A stretch of DNA of 64,000 bases, taken from contig NW_024465885.1 of the NCBI RefSeq assembly GCF_017591425.1, forward strand, positions 43,147,001 through 43,211,000, written 5' to 3'. A model generated the notes under the pieces. It saw only the letters and a program-made list of their open reading frames with translations, had not been told where the DNA came from and searched no databases. This DNA comes from Ochotona curzoniae (Eukaryota; Chordata; Mammalia; Lagomorpha; Ochotonidae). Position numbers and translations under genes: made by a program. This document shows, piece after piece, positions 11,947-24,205 of this stretch (positions within the stretch are counted from its first letter, which is position 1; each line of letters opens with the position of its first letter).

Positions 11947-13238
11947 GCCCAAGTTCAGCCCCCATGGCTCTTTTCTCCTGATTAGCTATGACATTCAGGG
12001 ATAGTCATTTTTAAGCACATTTATCCTCTGGGGCCTGAAGGGAGAAACTCCTTCTAAGCTAAGTGTGGGGTGATGTTTGGTGGATGGACAGACTGGAGAT
12101 GGACAGCTCAGGGCCATCCACACTGTCAGATTGAAAAGGGAGCTAGCTAGCTGATGGGTGCTGATGAGGCAAGTCCCAGGGTACAGAATGACATATCCTG
12201 TCATCTTGCCCATTCTGTTTTCTACTGGGGTTCAAGTGCAAAGGGCACTGCTGTCTTCTTTGACATTGGGTGACCCCAGGATTAGTTGCAAAAAGAACAA
12301 TGGTTCCGTAAAGCCACCAACAGGTGTCTGGAAGCCCAGGCTTTTCCCTCCTCTGGGCTTTGGTGCTCAGCGTTGGCTATTTATTCAAGGCAGGTTATTC
12401 GGGTTTGGCAACTTTCATCGCCCCCCACCCATGCCTCCCAAATGCCTCCTGGGTGTTGGGGTCACTAGCTTTATCTTTACCCCAGAGGTCAGTCAAAACA
12501 GGTGATCCTCAACCCAGGACAGTTTTGTTCCTGGAGAACGTTCGGCAATGTCCAGAGGGAGTTCCTCCTGCTATGGCTGCTGGAGATGCAGCTACTGGAA
12601 TCTTGGGTGGGAGCCAGCCTGCTTGCCAGCATCTGACAGTGCCTAGGGCCACCCCACACCTCCAGTGCTCATGCTGAGCCTCCAGGCCCAAGGCCTTGTT
12701 TATTATTATTATTGTTATTAACGTAGACTCGAGTCTGGAGACTCATGTTGCAGCTCAGTGGCTCCGGTCCTTCAACCCACTTCCCTTCTACAGCCAGACG
12801 GAGCTGTCAGTAGGAGATGCAGCCAGCCTGGTGCTCTCCGTATCCCCTCACCCCTTCAGGGCTTTCTCCAGGCTCCACTCACTCTTCATTGCCTCTTAAG
12901 GAACTCATCTCTGTCTTCAGCCCCTGTGCCTTCCTGGTTTCCAGCTAGACCATTTGCCAACAGGAGCGTCAAAGTTGAACACCCCGCTAGAGGTGTCCAG
13001 ACTTGAAGTCAGTTGCTCCCTTGTGCCGCAAGGGAATCTTCATAGCACATCCCCATTATTTCAACATCACAGTGAAACCAGTGCCTGGGGGCAGGGGAGT
13101 GTGGTCTAAGCTCTTAAAAGGGAAAGGGCAATGTCTTGAAGACTTTATTACCCACAACTTCACCACCTTCCCGCCTTCCTGCCTTCCCGCTCTTACTCTT
13201 CCTAGGCAGCCCACCTTCCTCTCTACCTCACATTCCTG

Positions 13239-13240
<2 letters not shown>

Positions 13241-13269
<29 letters not shown>
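13241..13269 (+). repeat. (AC)n microsatellite
   Basis: An uninterrupted AC run of about 14 units. Confidence 0.97.
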
Positions 13270-13271
<2 letters not shown>

Positions 13272-14027
13272 AGTGTGGCTTCTGAGTGATCATGCACTCT
13301 CTTCTCTGGGTTGTGTAGAGCACACTGATTAAAGACGTTCACACGCTCATGAGGCTGGGCTCGTGCTAGGACCCGTGTTACACAGAGGTCTCCTACGGAC
13401 TCTCCTGTCCAGGTCACAAGTACCCCCTGGAAGAACAGCCACTGCTGTGCCCTGCTCCATCAGCCCTCCCCACCCCACTTAGAGACAAGTTGTAATTCTG
13501 CTTCATGTATTTTTTTTTTTTTACTCTCCTGTCAAACACAGAGAAAAATTGAGATTGTTTCCAAGACAGAAAGCGGGGGCACCAGCAGGAACGGGTGTGC
13601 AGTATTTGTACAGTTCTGTGACTCAGTCCATCTGAATTTCCAAGTATTTTAAGAGCTTTGTCCAAAAAAAAAAAAAAAAAAGGTCTATTGTGTGGCTCTT
13701 GGCACTGGGTAAAATAGCAGGCCTGTCAGGACGCTGCTCAGATTTAATTTTCAAGTGGGTGATGGAAGAATGCCGTCCAACGGGAGGGCCCTTCTCACTC
13801 CTTTCCCTCTTCCTGCTCTTTGCCCCACTGCAGAACCGCACCTTGCAGCGTCAGCTCATGTTCAGAAACCCAAGCGTCTTTGCCCTTGGCTCCTAAAACA
13901 TGTAGTAAAGAGATGCCGTGTTCCAAAGTAAAGATTGCGATGCCTTTTCCAGTGAATGGAGCTTCCTGCCCTAAGAGGAAGAGGCATATCTGATTGTGTG
14001 TATAAATATCTGTAGTGTAATATACGT

Positions 14028-14160
14028 GGGTGCTTCAGACATTGTGGAAGATGCAATTCAAAGAAGTGTATTTGGATGGAAAGCTTTCTGAAATCTGTGC
14101 CTGTGAGGGCTTTGTGGGAAAGGTCTATAATGAAAACACTTCACAGATTTAAAAAAAAGA
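14028..14160 (+). repeat. Possible ancient palindromic DNA-transposon relic
   Basis: Landmarks GGTGCTTCAGACATTGTGG, GATGCAATTCAAAGAAG and TGAAATCTGTGC resemble a widespread mammalian short element that starts near GTGCTTCAAAAAGTTCATGG. A related copy lies at about 60965-61095 and a fragment at 16500-16535. The assignment rests on memory of the motif only. Confidence 0.4.
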
Positions 14161-14428
14161 GAAGCGTTTCAACCCATATAAACATAATGTTTACTTTTGA
14201 TTTCCACAACATTTCTGCAACACCCTTGTCTATAAAAATCTACAGCAATCTTCATAATCTATGTCGGCTCCCAGACCTCCACAGATGACAAAATTCAGTT
14301 ATCCAAGTCCCTTTTGCAAAAAATGAAATATTTACAGAAAGCTTACCAATGTTCTCCTTATGTTTTAAATGATCTGCGAATGCCTTACAGCACTGAACAC
14401 GCTGTAAATTGTATAGAATCAGTTTATG

Positions 14429-14755
14429 GAACCAGTGCAGTGGTGCAGCACGTTAAGCTGCTGCTGGTGACACCAGCATCCCGTACAAGTGCCAGTCCAA
14501 GTCCTGGCTGCTCTGCTTACAATCCAGCTTCCTGCTAACATGCTTGGGAGAGTAGCAGATGATGGCTCAGACGCTTGGCTCCCTGGCCACACATGTGGGA
14601 ATCCTCCTGGGGTTCTAGATTCTTGAGTTTAGACTAGCCAAGCCCCAGCCATTGATGTCTGTCTCTACCTCTCTCTCATAGTTATTCTGCCTTTCAAATC
14701 AATCGATGAATCTTAAAAAAAATAATAATAATAAAAGAAGAAGAAAAGAAATAAA
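14429..14755 (+). repeat. CSINE with A-rich/(AAT)n tail
   Basis: The C-repeat head (GGAACCAGTGCAGTGGTGCA), the CCAGTCCAAGTCCTGGCTGC landmark and a CTGCCTTTCAAATCAATCGA 3' end are followed by an expanded A/AAT/AAG tail. Confidence 0.87.
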
Positions 14756-14839
14756 ACTAGTTGCTATACTCTATTGTGTAGGGAATAATGATAGGGAACA
14801 AAAAATTGCAAACAGGCATTTTCATAAACAAGTTTGTCC

Positions 14840-15157
14840 TGCTTATTTGTTTTACTTGAAAGTAAGAGTTATAGGGAGAGAAGGAGATCTGGACAGAGAG
14901 ATAGAGAGATAGATTTTGCATCTGTTGGTTTACTCCCCCAATGGCTGCAATCACCAGAGCTGGGTCTATCCAAATTCAGGAGCTTCTTCCAGGTCTCCCA
15001 CATGAATGCAGGGGCCAGCCATCCTCCGGTGCTGTTTTTTCAGGCTATTAGCAGGAAGCCGGATCGGAGGTGGAGTGTCTGCGACTTGAGCTGGCACCCA
15101 TGTGGAATGTCAGTGCCAACAGTTGAGGATTAGTGTGCTATACCACTGCACCTGCCT
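14840..15157 (-). repeat. CSINE
   Basis: Reverse-strand C repeat running from ATTTGTTTTACTTGAAAGTA through the GA block, GGTTTACTCCCCCAATGGC and GGTCTCCCACATG to ATACCACTGCACCTGCC. Confidence 0.88.
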
Positions 15158-16783
15158 CTTGTTGGCTTTTTATAAAACCTATTCCAGAAGTAAGCACTGA
15201 ATGAATGACCTAATGATAAGCAAAGGTCTATACGTGCTGAGGACAGGCACACACACACATAAACGCACTTCAAAGTTTCCCATCCCCACTTGATTGGGGA
15301 TTTTTCTTGGTACAACCCTAAGGTTAGCATGGATCTTCCCAAATGCCACATGCACTCAGTCCTTGCTTCTGGGTTTAGATCTTACCCGAAGTAAGCAGGG
15401 GGGAGTTGTTTATGAGGATGTCGCTCCGAAGTGTTCCCCCGGACACTGCACTGCTAACAGTGACTACTCTTACTGCATTGTGTTTGATGGAGTGTGCCTG
15501 TTTTGCCCTCATGCCTCTGTCTTCTCTTGTTAATGGTGATTATTGCTTATTATTTTTTAAAGAACTTATGCCTGCTCTTCAACCGCTAGGTTTTTGGTTC
15601 CTTGGGAGAGATGAGCTCCAGGTGAGGAAGTTTTCTCACAGTGTTGACAGCCTGTGTCTTGTAGGTGACTTCACCCACAATCTTGTCACTTGTGTCCTGC
15701 ATCCAGTGTCACCCTTGTCAGCAAAGCAGCCTTTCTTTCCTCTTCCTGGCTTCCGGAAAGTTCCCTCAACCACTGGAGAATCACTGAATGTCAAGGTTTT
15801 TGGTTTTTTGTTTTATTTTCCTAATGAGAAATCAATCTGAAGACCCCACACACAGCATAGATTGCCCAAGGCTGGGGTCAGAATAAAACCAGATGGTGGA
15901 CAAAGTCAGGAAACAGGACATAGAGGCACCAGGCTTTCCACTGCCTGGGGTGTGAATAAAGGGGGATGTCTTACATGGAATCTTGCAGAACCTTCTGGAA
16001 TATAACTCTATTGCCAAAGTGATGCAAGTCTTGGTGTGTACCACTTATTTTTATTGCCCACATGGTCTCTTCTGTGGGGAGGTAAATTGTTAGGTAGTTT
16101 TTGCAGTTTGATGTGTTAATTGAAAGCCTGACTTTAAAGGATGTCAAGTGTTTGTGATCCAGTCTCACAGACTGGGTTAACCTTGAAGCCTCTTGAATGT
16201 TAGGTGGTGAATTAGTATAATTATCATTATTATCATGATTATTCAAGCAAGCAGTGAGAGACGGGCCTTGGCTGACAATATCTGCGTTTCAGAAGACTGT
16301 GGGGAAGAGAATATTTACTAGAATTCAGACAAGTCAGAACCCAGGGGGAATTCTTACTGTGGCGTATTTAGGCCCAGGGATGATTTTATTGCCTACCAAG
16401 CCCTTCCTGAACTGTTTAATAAATTCTCTGGACTGTTAATAAATTATCACTGAGGAATTATTGGAACGGATGTGTCCATAGAAGCACTGTAATTCACCTA
16501 CCAGGGTGCTTTGAAGCATTCATGGGAAAATACAAATCCCAGGTTTCTATCATAGAGAAGAGAGAGGGGTGCTAGGGTCGCCCAAACCATGGCAGGTCCC
16601 ATGAGCAACCCCAGAGCTCAGTCAGCCGCATGCTTGTCTGTCCCCCTTCCCAGCCCGACCATCCTGAGGCATGAGCGTGTCAGGCTGTCACCCAATATGG
16701 ACCTTCCTCAGAGTGGGGAGTCCCCCAAGAATGCTTAGGAGCCTCAGAGGCAGTTCTTGCCTGACCTCCTTCTCTCAACAGAG

Positions 16784-17135
16784 AAGAACCAGTTTTGGGC
16801 CTGGTGTGATGGCTCAATTGGTCAGTCCTCCCCTTGCAAGTGCCAGGATCGCTTATGGGCATCAGTTCGTGTCCCAGCTGCTACACATCTCATCCAGCTC
16901 CCTGTTTGTGGCCTGGGAAAGCAGAGGAGGATGGCCCAAGTCAATGGGACCCTGCACCCACATGGGGACACCCAGAAGAAGCTCCTGGCTCCTGACTTTG
17001 GATTGGCCCACCTCTGGCTGTTGCAGCCATTGGGGGAATAAACCAGCAGATAGAAGATCTTTCTGTCTTTCTTTCTTTCTGTAATCCACCTTTCCAATAA
17101 AAATAAATCAATCTAAAGGAAAAAAAGAACCAGTC
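16784..17135 (+). repeat. CSINE with perfect 10-bp TSD
   Basis: The direct repeat AAGAACCAGT lies at 16784-16793 and 17126-17135 and delimits a complete + strand C repeat (GGGCCTGGTGTGATGGCTCA to CCAATAAAAATAAATCAATC). It is among the better-preserved copies. Confidence 0.94.
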
Positions 17136-17488
17136 CTGGCACAGTATTCATCTCATACAGAGTAGGACCATGATCCGACCCACAGTTGTGCTCCAAGTTA
17201 CACCTCAGGGTCTACCCCCCACCCCTCACCCCCCAACAGGCAGATGCCCAGGGGCCAGAGTCTCTCTCTTCACCTGACGGAACCCAGGGCCATCCCAGGT
17301 GTTTCGCAGCCTTCAGAGTTCATCCTGGGCAAATGTGTTTGCAACATCCGGATGCTTAGAGTTTCATGCCCGATTTAACTTCCTCTGAATCCCTGGGCTG
17401 GACCCAGGGCAGTGATGTATAGAGCAAAACAAGACCCCAGTATATGCATTATTTTCAGATGTTGTTTCTTTTGTTGTCACCTTCTTCT

Positions 17489-17795
17489 TCTTTTAAAGAT
17501 TTATTTACTTTTTGAAAGTCAGTGTTAGAGACAAAGAAAAGACAGAATCTTCTGTCCCCTGACTCACTCCCAAGATAGTTGCAATACCCAAAGCTAAGCC
17601 AGAAACCAGGAGCTGCTTCTGGGTCTCCCATGTGGGTGCAGGAGCTCAAACACTTGAATCATCATCTGCTGCCTTCCTCAGGCCATTAGCAGGGTGCCAG
17701 GTCAGAACTGGAGTAGCTGGGACTCAAACCAACACCGGTATGGGATGCAAGGTCTCAGATGGCAACTTGACCCACTAGGGCACAGCATCAACCCC
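17489..17795 (-). repeat. CSINE
   Basis: The tail TTTTAAAGATTTATTTAC, GGGTCTCCCATGTGGGTGCA and GCTGGGACTCAAACC landmarks and the terminal GGGCACAGCATCAACCCC mark a full-length, moderately diverged copy. Confidence 0.9.
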
Positions 17796-18105
17796 CTCGT
17801 ACCTCATTTTTAACCTGGAACTGTCCCTCAGTATTTATTTTTCATGATGATGGCATGTTGGAGGAACTCAGCACGGACAGTGTGCAGCGTGACTGTCATG
17901 TGTTTCTACCTGCACATTCGTCTGATGTTTCTACCTGTGTGCCCTCTGGTGCTCCAGGGGCAGGGCTGTCAGAGCATGGCTGGCGGGTTCTCTGTACCTT
18001 CCTGCAGGAAGAATGCCAGGCTGCTCCATCCCATTACCCAGAAGGGAATGTCGACCCTGTGGTCAAGGTGAGACATGGACCTCCGAGGTTGCAAAAGCCA
18101 TCGTC

Positions 18106-18209
18106 AGCTGGACTTGCTCAGATGAATTCATCATCATGCCAGCTGGACTTGCTCAGATGAATTCATCGTCATGCCAGCTGGACTTGCTCAGATGAATTCA
18201 TCGTCATGC
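18106..18209 (+). repeat. Minisatellite, three 35-bp units
   Basis: Three consecutive 35-bp units start at 18106, 18141 and 18176 with AGCTGGACTTGCTCAGATGA and end ATTCATC(A/G)TCATGCC. Units 2 and 3 are nearly identical and unit 1 differs by a single A/G. The high identity points to a recent local expansion. The unit length is not a multiple of three and there is no sign of coding. Confidence 0.95.
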
Positions 18210-18499
18210 TCAGCCATCCACCCAATGAGGCTGGAAGGATAAGCAACTGCTGTGGCAAAGAGGAGAGGAACCTGGAGCTTGGCGAGGGAGAGCGGGTGCT
18301 GCTGGTGTTGGGACAAAGTCATGGGAGAGCGTTTCATTCCGGAAAGGGGCTTCCGGTTAGGGTGCAAAGCATGAGAAAGCAAGTCTGCATCCCACGGCTG
18401 GGCTGAGGCCTCCACCCCTGCCTGCAGATCTCTCATTGCTCCCAAAACTGCCCTGTCATTTGAAACAGCACGGGACACGTGTCTGGCACCAAGCTGAAG

Positions 18500-18782
18500 G
18501 CTAGGCTTGGGACTGCCATGCTTGGCCTTGGAGCGCCTGGGTTTCAGTCCCAGCTCTGTTCCCAATGCCAGCTTCTTGCTCATGTGCCAAGCTGGGAAGT
18601 GGCAGGTAGCTGGATCACTGCCATGCACATGGGAGACCCCATTGCAGCTCCTGGCTCCTGCCTTCTGGCTTCAGCCTGGCCTCGCCTTGCCTCTGGCTGC
18701 TGCAGGAATATGGGGAATAGGCCAGAGGAGGATGAGCTCTGTCTATGTGTTCAACTCTGCCTTTCCAATAAACAAGATAAAT
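18500..18782 (+). repeat. Old CSINE
   Basis: Diverged + strand copy. CTTGGGACTGCCATGCTTGG at the head, GCACATGGGAGACCCC in the middle and CTGCCTTTCCAATAAACAAG at the 3' end keep the family order. Confidence 0.78.
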
Positions 18783-19887
18783 GAGACAGGGGTTGCAAAG
18801 CTCTGGCTCTCTCCAAGGCTCTACCTTTCTCTCTTCTGGGACTGATAACTGCCCAGTTGCCCTCAGGAACTGTTTCTGTTAAGGTGAGGCTCAACTTGAC
18901 CCTTTGCAGTCACTCAGATACGTTGCTCATCTTGGCTCTGCTTGAGTCTTACTGTTTCAAAGCAGCGCATGAGAACGTGTCAGTCAGAAGCAATGCCATG
19001 TTTCTGCTGAACCTACTGCACAGCTTGAAGCCGCTTTTCATCTAAACGCATGGTCACAGTCTGGCTTTTGTTGGAGGGAGCTGGCTGAGGTGGAGAAGGG
19101 TGTGTTTGTTCTGTACACTTGTTGCTGCTGGCCCCGTGCTGGCCTGGCCCCCTGCAGGTGAACGGAGCTCCCTCTGGTAGTTCTGCCTCTGTGGTCTCTG
19201 GCTCATGCTCCTTCCCCCGAATGTGGATTGAGCTTCACCTGGGCTCCGCAGAAACTAGAGGAGAAATGTGGCCTTGTTGTGCTGGCAGTGGCCAGGATGG
19301 ATTTTGGTCCCTGACTTCATACCGCTAGAGAAAATAGTACATATGGGGAAGAATCATGAGCTTGAACTTCTGCAGGTTGCTGGCCCTGGGTGAAGCAGTG
19401 GTCAGGGATGGAGCTGTGCGTGCTTCCTCCTAGCCCACACAGGGAGACGCTGGAGTCCCTTAACTCCTCGTGGCTAAGTGTGTGTCCTTATTTGGAGATG
19501 GAGTCAATCGCTGGAGGTGATCAAGTTCCAGCAATGTTGTTTGGGTGGGCCCTGGTCCAACCCAATGTTGCTTGGGTGGGTCCTGTGAGTGCCAGGGGGA
19601 ACCTTGGACCCAGAGACGTGAGCACCCAGAGGGTACCACGTGAAGCCTGCAGCTAGGCTGGCTCTTGTCTGCTGGGAGCCAGAGGCAGTGCTGGAAATGG
19701 CTCCATGTCAGACACCCAGCCTCCACAGTGTGAAATATCCCCTCCGTGTTCTAGACCACCCAGGCCCCTCGTGGCAGCTCTCAGATCACAATAGAGCAAG
19801 CAGAATTCCGATTATATTACAGGTAACTGCTTGTTTCAAGTCTCCATACCATCTTGCCCCTCATTTCTATTTCCATCTTCATTTCTT

Positions 19888-20178
19888 GAAAAGGATTTAT
19901 GTATTTACTTGAAAGACAAAGCAGCACACATAAAGAAATGTTCCATCCACTGGTTCACTTCTCCAGATTTCCATGACAACCAGGCTCCTTAGTCCAAAGC
20001 CAGAAGCCAAGATCTCCATGCAGGTCTGTGGTGAGGATGGCAGGGAGCAGGTCCCTGACCCATCACCTGCCACCTTCAGGGATGTGAATTAGCAGGAAGC
20101 TGGACTTGAAGAGGAAGAGGAGACTCAATCCAGGCACTGTGATTTGGGGATGCAGGTGTCACAGGCAGCCTGACTGGA
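19888..20178 (-). repeat. Old CSINE
   Basis: Reverse-strand copy with tail AAAGGATTTATGTATTTAC, CACTGGTTCACTTCTCC and AGCAGGAAGCTGGACTTGAA. The middle is rearranged, with an insertion around 20035-20060. Confidence 0.72.
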
Positions 20179-20506
20179 TTTCCTGCCCCTCCATCTTTGC
20201 TTGGCAGCACTGGGAGCCTGAACACCTAGCTCAAGGTCATGTGTATGAACAAAGCCGAGCTTTCTGCCTCTGGTTGTAATCACACTTCACCGAATCCCTC
20301 CTCTGGCTCCTTTACTATTCCTATCTCTTAAATGTCTGTGGTCCCCAGGCATCTGTGGTTTCCCCTGGGCCTCAGCTGCACCTGCTTGTCTCGCTTCCCC
20401 AAGGGTCCTCTCCTAACCTCTGAGCTGGGATACCACCAGGCTGCCCCTCAGGCTTAGCAGGCCCAGCTTGTTCCAGAACACAGTCATTAAAGCTCTTTCT
20501 ATCTTT

Positions 20507-20787
20507 TAAAAAATACTTATTCATTGACTTGAAAATCAAAGTTATATAGAGAGGAGGAGACAGTCACACACATACAAAGACACACAGAGAGAGACACAAA
20601 CATCTTCCATCAGCCTGCTCACTCTGCAAAAATCCACAACTCAAGTAATTGAGCCATCATCACTGCCTCCAAGGATGTGCACGAGCAGGAAGTGGGATTG
20701 GAAGCTGACGTGGGACTAAAGTATGCTAGAAGGGATGCAGGCATCCCAAGGAGCAGCTTAACTCACTATGCCACAAGGCCCATCCCT
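20507..20787 (-). repeat. Old CSINE
   Basis: The tail/GA block contains several CACACA/GAGAGA expansions. CTGCTCACTCTGC and AACTCACTATGCCACAAGGC mark the middle and the head complement. Confidence 0.74.
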
Positions 20788-21510
20788 AAGGCTGCTCTTT
20801 AATACTGGATTTCCCGGGCAAAGAGCAGCACCAGCTCCAAACTTGGAGGCATCCCTACCTCCCTCTCAGCCTCTGCCGCATGTTGCCACCAGCTACTCCT
20901 GCTGACCCCACAAAGGCACCTCTGTCTTATCATAATATTCAAGAATCGGTGCAAGATGAAAATGTGGACCGCTTTATTTGAAACCCAGAGGAAAAGCACT
21001 ATTTGAAATACTCCGATAGAAGCTTGCTCCCTTTTCTCTGAGGTCTATTTGTCATGTTTTTTTTTTTTTTTTTTTTTTACTCTCTAGTGGTCTTCCAAGC
21101 CAAGACAGATATAAACACTTTAAGTAATCAGCGTGAGTTTAAATTTTTTCATCTGCATTTTTCTTTTTGCCAATCCATTTGTCAGTGGAAATGGAAGACC
21201 GTTTCACTAGCCTGTGAGATCACAGGACCAACATGGCTATTGTTTCGTACCTAAGCTTTGTTCTCACTGCAACAGCGAGAAAGCAGCAGTAAGTGAATCC
21301 ACCTGTTGATTTCCATTTGTGTCCCCATGCCTTCTCTCCCCACCTTCTTCTTTTTTTTTTTTTTTCTATGCACCTTCTGATTCTTGGGTTTAATGAGGTG
21401 TGAGAAAGGATGGAAAGGAAAAGAGCTGTGGCTTGCTCCCTCTTCCCTCACCGTCTGTCATCATTTTCAGCATGTGTTTGCCAATATGGCAACTGATGGG
21501 GCTAAGAAAG

Positions 21511-21650
21511 GATGGGGCAGGAGCTGGTGCTGATCCTGGTGCTTGAGATGGGAAAGTGAGGCACCTCATCCTGTACCAGTACCTGGGTTCGATTCTTAAC
21601 TCCAGCTTCCTGTGTGTGTGCACCCAGCAGGCAGCAGGTGGTGGCGAAAA
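21511..21650 (+). repeat. CSINE head fragment
   Basis: Only the 5' part survives: GGCAGGAGCTGGTGCTG, then CCAGTACCTGGGTTCGATTC and CAGCTTCC. The 3' half is absent or unrecognisable. Confidence 0.5.
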
Positions 21651-22082
21651 AGAGCTCTCAGGGGAATAAAGCTGGCCGGGCCCTGGGACTACTCGATGGA
21701 GCTGGGTCTGCTGTAGGAGTTTGTTTGTGGGAATCAAGCTGAGGGCAAATGTGGTGCTTACAGCCCATCCGTCCTTCTTATGGAGTCTGCACCTGCCCAG
21801 GTAGCCTGGTTATGAGATGCTGTGACTCCTCCATATACTGAGGGCATGTCAAGGTCACAGAGGCCGGGTAACCGGTCCTAAACCCTCCACAAAGCCCAAG
21901 AGGAGGCTGTCACAGAACCAGGATCACCCATCCTGTATCCTCAACAATGCCTCTCCGAAACATTGTTTACCTCTGCTTCCACTCTTTCAAACTTGTAGAC
22001 TCTGGCTTTGATCCCTGCTTAAAGTGAGGACTACAGCAAACCTGTCCTCTCTCCTACAGCCACCTTCAGAACTGCACCTCCA

Positions 22083-22426
22083 GAATTTTTTTATTTTTAA
22101 GATTTTTTTTATTGGAATGCCAGATATACAGAGAGGAGGAGAGACAGAAAGGAAGCTCTTTTGTCTGATGATTCACTCCCCAAGTGACCACAATGGCCAG
22201 AGCTGAGCTGATCTGAAACCAGGAGCCCGAAGCCTCTTCCAGGTGTCCCATGCTGGCACAGGGTCCCAAAGCTTTGGGCCATCCTTGACTGCTTTCCCAG
22301 GCCACAAGCAGGGAGCTGGATGGGGAGCAGGGCTGCCAGGATTAGAATGGGAACTCATATGGGATCCTGGCGCATGCAAGGTGAGGACTTTAGCTGCTAG
22401 GCTACCGCACAGGGTGTGAATTTTTT
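22083..22426 (-). repeat. CSINE with 9-bp TSD, head-to-head with next copy
   Basis: The minus-strand C repeat (22092-22417) is bracketed by GAATTTTTT at 22083-22091 and 22418-22426. It retains GATTCACTCCCCAAGTGACC and CATATGGGATCCTGGCGC. A + strand CSINE begins within 20 bp, making a near-perfect inverted arrangement. Confidence 0.92.
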
Positions 22427-22435
22427 GTTTTGAAG

Positions 22436-22735
22436 GCTGGTGCTGTGGCATACTAGTCTTAAGTTTCTGTCTGCTAGAACTGGCATCCCAAATAGGCACT
22501 GGTTTGTGTCCTTGCTATTGCATCCAGCTCCTTGCTGATGGCCTGGGAAAGCAGTGGAGGAAGGCTCAAGTCCTTAGACCCCTTCATCTTTGAGGCAGAC
22601 CTGGAAGAAGCCCTTGGCTCCTGGATTTGGATTGGTTTAGCTGCAGCCATTGTAGCCATCTGGGCAAATGAAACAGCAGTTGGAAAATCTCTGTCTCTTT
22701 CTCCTTTCAAATAAAAATAAATATTAAAAAAAATT
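22436..22735 (+). repeat. CSINE
   Basis: Starts at GGCTGGTGCTGTGGCATACT and ends at CTCCTTTCAAATAAAAATAA plus an A tail. It belongs to the older C-repeat subtype with the CCTTTCAAATAAA terminus. Confidence 0.91.
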
Positions 22736-23585
22736 TTTTGGTGGGTTATAGACGTATTTACCAAAAAAACATCAACCTTCTAGTCTTGGGAGGGGTGGGG
22801 GAAGACAGCATCATGAGTGGTTCAAATTACTGTGTGATTTTGTAATTAACTGAGTAAAGCCCTCGAGCCTCAGTTTCCCCCTTGATCATCCCACACATCC
22901 TGCAGGTGGGTTAGAGAGCAAGGAGCTGCCCGGAGTTGAAAGGCTGTCGTCGGGGGTGGGTGACATCTGGCATCTTGCCACCCCTGCCGCTGAGTCTGGG
23001 TTCCTCCGGCTCTGTGGGTTCCTTTTGGCTGGTCCCAGCAATGCCGTGTGTCTCTGAGAGCCGTTTGTGGTGGCCTCAGAGACGGCCACTCATTGGCCAT
23101 ACTCCAAGTCTTGATTTCGTATCTGAGTGCTGAGTGCTGGTGCAAGTCCCATCAAGTTTGGGTTTCCTCGCCAAGTGGCCCTGTCGCTTGGAGGAATGAC
23201 TGCCTGTCCTAAAGAGAAGGAAGAGTGACCCACTGAGATGCTGGGGAACAAACAAGGACCAATCCTGCATGTCAGCCACGTGGGGTTCTAGGATGGCTCT
23301 CAGAGCTGGTACCTCATCACCACACAAGGTGCTCAGTTTTGTAGGGGTTGGAATCTTTGGTGGAAGGCATAGAGGAGCTCCAGTCAGACCTGTTGGACAT
23401 TGGACGGTGAATGTAGTCTCGGCTTATCAGTCGGGGCTGGCATAGTACATTTCAGTGATTTTTGATTGATTGATTGATTAACATTCTTTTCTTTGTGTTT
23501 GCACACACACATATGCATATGTATACACACAACATGATCCTGCAGCCACAGCTACAATCAACCACAGCTCCAGAATATTAGAAAA

Positions 23586-23875
23586 CTGGACTGGTATATC
23601 AGGTTAAGTCAGCACCTCTTATGCTGACATCCATATGGACCCTGTTTTTGTCCCAACTCGAGTCCTGGCTGCTCCACTTCCCATCAGCTCCCTGTTAATG
23701 CTGCTGGAAGAGTAGCAGAACCTGGTCCAAGTGCTTTGGTCTCTGTCACCCATGTGGGAGACCCAGACGAGGATCATGCTCTTGTCTTCAGCCTGGCCCA
23801 GTCTTATCTGCCATTTGTTGCTTCTCTCTGTGTAACTGCTTTTCAAAGCCATAAATGCATCCTAAAATATCTAAA
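23586..23875 (+). repeat. CSINE
   Basis: Head GGACTGGTATATCAGGTTAA, then CTCGAGTCCTGGCTGCTCCA, CACCCATGTGGGAGACCC and a TGCTTTTCAAAGCCATAAAT end. Moderately diverged. Confidence 0.83.
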
Positions 23876-24014
23876 TAACTTAGAAAAAGTTACACCTGTC
23901 CTGCACACATGCAGGCCTTTTTTTTTTTCCCTTGTCATTGCTCCCTAACCGATACAGGAGCTCTCTGTGTACGTGGTATTTTCACTGATCTGGATATTAT
24001 AAACAATCTAGGGA

Positions 24015-24205
24015 TGCTTTGAAAAATGTGGGAGGATGTATGTGTGGGGAGCTGAGTGAGTGGGAGCATGTGCACGCATGTTTGTGCATATGCATGTGTG
24101 TGCATAAACATACATGTGCTCATGTGTATGTGCATATACACGTGTGGGCCATGTGTGCATGTATGTCATACTGTGTGTACATGTTCATGCACACGTGTAT
24201 CTTGT
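24015..24205 (+). repeat. TG/CA-rich alternating purine-pyrimidine tract
   Basis: A run of degenerate TGTGTG, TGCATATGCATG and CATACATGTG motifs. Much of it alternates purine and pyrimidine, a composition known to favour left-handed DNA in vitro. It adjoins the retroelement at 24203. Confidence 0.75.
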
